Shown: one piece after another, positions 60,077 to 64,000 of the stretch | Position numbering within the stretch: position 1 is the first letter of the stretch | How the letters are laid out: each line of letters starts with the position of its first letter | DNA from: Psoroptes ovis | Lineage: Eukaryota > Arthropoda > Arachnida > Sarcoptiformes > Psoroptidae | Assembly: GCA_002943765.1 (NCBI GenBank) | Contig: PQWQ01000007.1 | Location: 188,501-252,500, forward strand | Direction of reading: 5' to 3' | DNA: 64,000 nucleotides | Position numbers and translations under genes: made by a program | The notes under the pieces: model-generated | The model's input: only the letters and a program-made list of their open reading frames with translations | Told to the model about the DNA's origin: nothing | Databases searched by the model: none

Positions 60077-60610
60077 TATTTTATTTTTATTATTTTCATT
60101 TTCACATTTAAATGTTATTATTACACAACAACACAACATATATTCCATCAACTTGTATACGTCATTTTGATTACATTTTTTCTTTCAGTCAAAATAATAA
60201 TATTTCATGGCTTTTCAGTTTCTTCAGTTGTTTCAGTTCATTCGACTGACTTAAGATTGTTCAATAATTATTTCATTTATTCATTCATTCATAATTTCAT
60301 GAAATCAAGCACATGCTGCATATAGGTATGCATGCATGTGTGCTTGATACGAATTATCATTTTACATACTAAGATAATAGAGTTAAGCATGAAAACACCG
60401 AAAGAAATTATTTCATTCATTTTGATTATTATCAACGTAGAAACATCTGAACTAAACATACATACACTTATTATTATTTACATTATATCAATTAAATGTG
60501 TTCATGTTTTCTTGCTTGATTTTTTTTTATTTTACAATTTTTACAATTACAATTATTATTATTATCAATCTATTCATATATGAATGAATGAATAAATGGA
60601 AGAATAAATA

Positions 60611-60690
60611 TTAGGTTGTTCGGAATGTTTTTGCCGGTTATATCGTAGAAAATCATTGGAAAATCGGCAAAAACTTTCCGGACAGCCTAA
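60611..60690 (+). mobile_element. MITE family 1, copy 4 (best-preserved ends)
   Basis: An 80 bp element with TA on both sides. Terminal inverted repeats of about 28 bp: TTAGGTTGTTCGGAATGTTT on the left and AAACTTTCCGGACAGCCTAA on the right. No coding capacity. Confidence 0.85.
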
Positions 60691-60992
60691 TATTTTAGCA
60701 AGCAAGTTTTAGACTTTCATTTCATGCTCAATAACTCTCTCTCTCTTTTTATTTTATTTCAAATTTATTCAGCTCTTTCATTACAAAATTTTGGAAAAAT
60801 GCAAAATTTCCATTGTTATTTTTGTTTTGTTCGTATAGTTTACATAATAATAGCGATGATAATAATCATTAAAAGAAATGAAATAATTCAAGCAAACAAC
60901 AAACAATCGAAATTCTCTTTGACTACGAAAGTTTTTTCTTCAAATTTTATTTCATTTTATCAAGTAAATAGCGAAAAAAGCTTTGTGAAGTA

Positions 60993-61074
60993 TTTGGTTG
61001 TCCGAAAAGTCCTTGTCGATTTTCCTGATGTTTTGCTACGATATAATCGGCAAAAACTTTGTGGACAATTCTTT
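60993..61074 (+). mobile_element. MITE family 1, copy 5 (decayed right end)
   Basis: The left end TTTGGTTGTCCGAAAAGTCC is clear. The right end, AAAAACTTTGTGGACAATTC, has lost the terminal CCTAA. The interior has CGATATAATCGGC, partly like copies 2 and 4. Confidence 0.65.
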
Positions 61075-64000
61075 TAAAATAAATAAATAAATTTTCGTCT
61101 TTTAAGTAAATATACATTTCAACAAAAGAAATAAATAAGAAAGAAAAAAAATCTTATTTTTATTATTAAATGATTCAATGAAAACTTGATGCTAATGTTA
61201 ATTGCTGTGTCATATTCATTCATTCATTCATTTATTATTATTGTGTAAATGTGTTCAAGTGTTTTCAAGAAAAGTAAATGTTGGTGTGTGTCGGTGCAAT
61301 GTGATGCTGTCACTGTTATATCAGTCACAGGTAAATTATAATTTTGTTGATGTTGCTGTGGATGCTGTCAATGATTTGATATGATTATTATTATTATCAT
61401 CTGAATTATTTTCATTTAAATTTATTTATTTATTTATGAATAATTTGTGCAATAAATATTCATATTTATTCATAGAAAAAATGAATTAAAATATGAAAAT
61501 AAATAAAGCTTATAGATATGGATATTTTTGAGAAAATATTAAAAATAATGAATGTATTTTGCATATTTTAATAATAATACGATTAAAATATTGTGAATGA
61601 ATATTTGTGTGTGTAATAATAATGATGAAGATTATTATTATGTTTCAACACCGTCAATTTCAAATGTAAAAAGTTGTGAATAATTATTTTTAAAAATAAT
61701 TAAATATTTCAAAATTGTTTGACTGCAAAAATAATACAAAGATTTATCGCAATTACGACAAGTAAAATTTATGATTATTTGACAATTTACATCAATAAAT
61801 ATTGAATAAATTGTAAAATATATTGAATAATCATGAATTCAGTATGCCATATAATTAATCGAAGATTTATATTATTATTATCATTAATTTGACAATATGT
61901 TTTTGACATCTTAATCTTACTTTAATCTGTTATTGATAATTGATTAATCCATTTTTTATTTAATAAAAAAATGTGATAAATTTATTAATCCAAACATTGG
62001 ATCAACGATTAAGAAATCAATATTTTTCAAATCAATAGTCTTCGAGGCCGTTTAGAGTGTATAGCCTCAAACGATAATACAATCAATGGCCTTAAAAAAA
62101 TGAACAAAATAAATTGAAGAAAACACACTTCAAAGTACTAAATTGCCAGAAAAAAATAATAAAATATCCATGAATATAAAAAAATAAAATATCCATGAAT
62201 ATCCCATGAAATGAATATATTTCATAATAACAATGATCATCACCATCATCATCAGATAATTATTATATTTCATCTTTCAGGATGATTTTATGATGATTTT
62301 GATCTATTTTTTTCTTCTCAAATATTATTTATCGAGATTATCTTTTGTATAAATTTTTCAATGATAATAATAAATGATAATAGATGTATGTATTATCATG
62401 AATGAATGGATAGATACATAGCAAACAATATGTGTGTGTACATATGTTGATGTACATTTGAAATATATATTTAGAATCGTTTCTGTTATCATTATTATCA
62501 TCATCAGCATCAATATACGCATACATTTCATTTGGAGAAAAACAAAAATATATTTCTCCAATTATTCAACAAGATTTCTGAAAGATTTTCATTTTCAAAT
62601 TGAACCAACCAACGATTTTCATCCAGCATCTAAATATAATGCTTGACACGATGTGATTTAACAACAATAATAATAATGAAAAACACCTACCATCAATTCA
62701 ACAATGATCAAAGGAAAACTACGGAAAATCAATTTAAATCTATGCATTTTGCGATTAATCCGTTGAACACATTCAAAATTTGTGTAAATTTATTTATTCA
62801 TTTTCGTTTTACTTTGCATTATTATTTTTAATTCATTTCGATTGATTCTACCTGCATCATCATACACATCGAAGAAAATTGTATAATCTCATAATAAAAG
62901 TCATTTGCTTATGAGATATTTTACCATTTGATTTGATAAATTATCATTAAATAATAAAATTTGAATAATGAATAATAATGATCATTATTAAGATCATCAT
63001 TTGTAACTCCAATTTCATCGATTTCTGTGAAATTTACGGATCAAACCTTGTTCATTTGTCATAAAACGTGTCAAAATAAAAAAATAATTTACATACCTGT
63101 GAATTCATCAATCCGCAAATCATCAGTGAAACCAGCACACGACCAGTGTTGTAAAAATAATGATTTATTAAATTGATTGATTTCATTTGATTTGAATATT
63201 TGGACATCAAACTGATTTATTATTAGCCAACCAATCGAATTCAAATTCAACCAAAGTGAATTGTTTTTTCTTAGGTGAATCATGTGTTTTACATACACGG
63301 AAACCAAATGAATCTCTAAATAAATGCGTGTGTATATTTGCACACATATTCAAAAATTGTCAAGTGTTCTTACATTACAATGGACGATTTTAGCAAACAA
63401 TTAAACGTGGTATTTTAAATTTAAAAAACTTGGAAATTCATTTGTTCTGTTTGCACAATGTGTATGAATGAATGTTTTGACTAGATATCGCTATTATCAT
63501 CATCATCATCACTTGTAATTATTATTGTTCAGATATATTTCCCGTTCAAACATTTACCTATTCGCACAATATTTTTGATTTTTGAAAAATTGAAAATTAT
63601 TTATTTTCAAAAAAATTTAATGTAACGAAATACCAAATACATTACATCACACATAAATATTTTCGATTTCAAATTACTCTTTGTTCACTTCTTTATTATT
63701 ATTTTTTTTTCGTGAAAACAAAAAAATAATTATCATCATTCACCATTAAAAAATCAAATCATTGCTGGTATGTATTGCGCATTGTATTATTGCATTGACA
63801 TCTTAATCAGAGAAATTGATTTGATCAATGACTTTGTTTCTGTCATTTACTTTCTATTTTCGCGAATGTTGACGGTAAATAATTAATACAAGTTGAATTA
63901 ATTACTGTTAATAATGAATAACTGAGAAAAACGATTGATAAATAATTACATTGTCATCATCATTATCATTTGAAAATTAAACGAATCATTTAAACATTAG

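Larger units (their letters stand above)
56766..64000. other. Gene-poor AT-rich region with MITE cluster
   Basis: 7.2 kb with no convincing gene. It is dominated by ATT/AAT simple sequence, GT runs and CATT-type short tandem repeats. Four of the five MITE family 1 copies lie within 1.8 kb here (59283-61074). Two small less AT-rich islands stand out: 57592-57657, and 63104 upwards, where a splice-donor-like AG|GTATGT on the minus strand ends an open stretch. The region may be an intron or flank of a gene that continues past the window. Confidence 0.5.

Noticed and set aside
60332..61384. Several 60-117-codon frames in the gene-poor region
   Set aside because: They consist of Ile, Phe, Tyr and Asn from AT-rich simple sequence, and one runs through a MITE copy.

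Overview
The window is nuclear DNA of a small-genome arthropod, most likely an acariform (astigmatid, dust-mite-like) mite. This is an inference from very AT-rich intergenic sequence, introns mostly of 50-80 bp with GT/AG ends, arthropod-type versions of conserved animal genes, and Asn/Asp/Gln-rich insertions. All assignments come from reading the sequence and recalled family knowledge; no database was searched.

Layout, left to right: POLDIP2 (+), a carboxypeptidase E-like gene (+), Cdk1 (-), a B3GALNT2-like glycosyltransferase (+), then four minus-strand genes: BCKDHB, holocarboxylase synthetase, the mitochondrial RNase P subunit TRMT10C and the SOD1 copper chaperone CCS. Xylosyltransferase (+) and the 7.7 kb fatty acid synthase coding region (+) follow. 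Next are Hrs/HGS (-), an EF-hand rhomboid protease (+), AKAP10 (+) and a large multi-exon C2CD2/TMEM24-like lipid-transfer gene that ends in a C1 zinc finger (+). A satellite of about 5.8 kb with a 44 bp monomer separates this block from a Squid-like hnRNP (-), B3GALT6 (+), a gustatory-receptor-like membrane protein (-), an unidentified four-helix membrane protein (-) and a delta-9 acyl-CoA desaturase (+). The last 7.2 kb has no convincing gene, only MITE copies and simple sequence.

Several genes share pathways. FASN, the desaturase and holocarboxylase synthetase (which biotinylates acetyl-CoA carboxylase) serve fatty acid synthesis. BCKDHB and holocarboxylase synthetase both serve branched-chain amino acid breakdown. 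Xylosyltransferase and B3GALT6 act at steps 1 and 3 of the proteoglycan linker. Many neighbours are divergent with short shared promoters, and one convergent pair overlaps in coding sequence.

The most unusual material is the satellite with its internal orientation switch, two families of short inverted-repeat elements (five and three copies), a copper chaperone with a broken domain-1 copper motif, and the C1-tailed TMEM24-like gene. I saw no rRNA, tRNA or CRISPR array.
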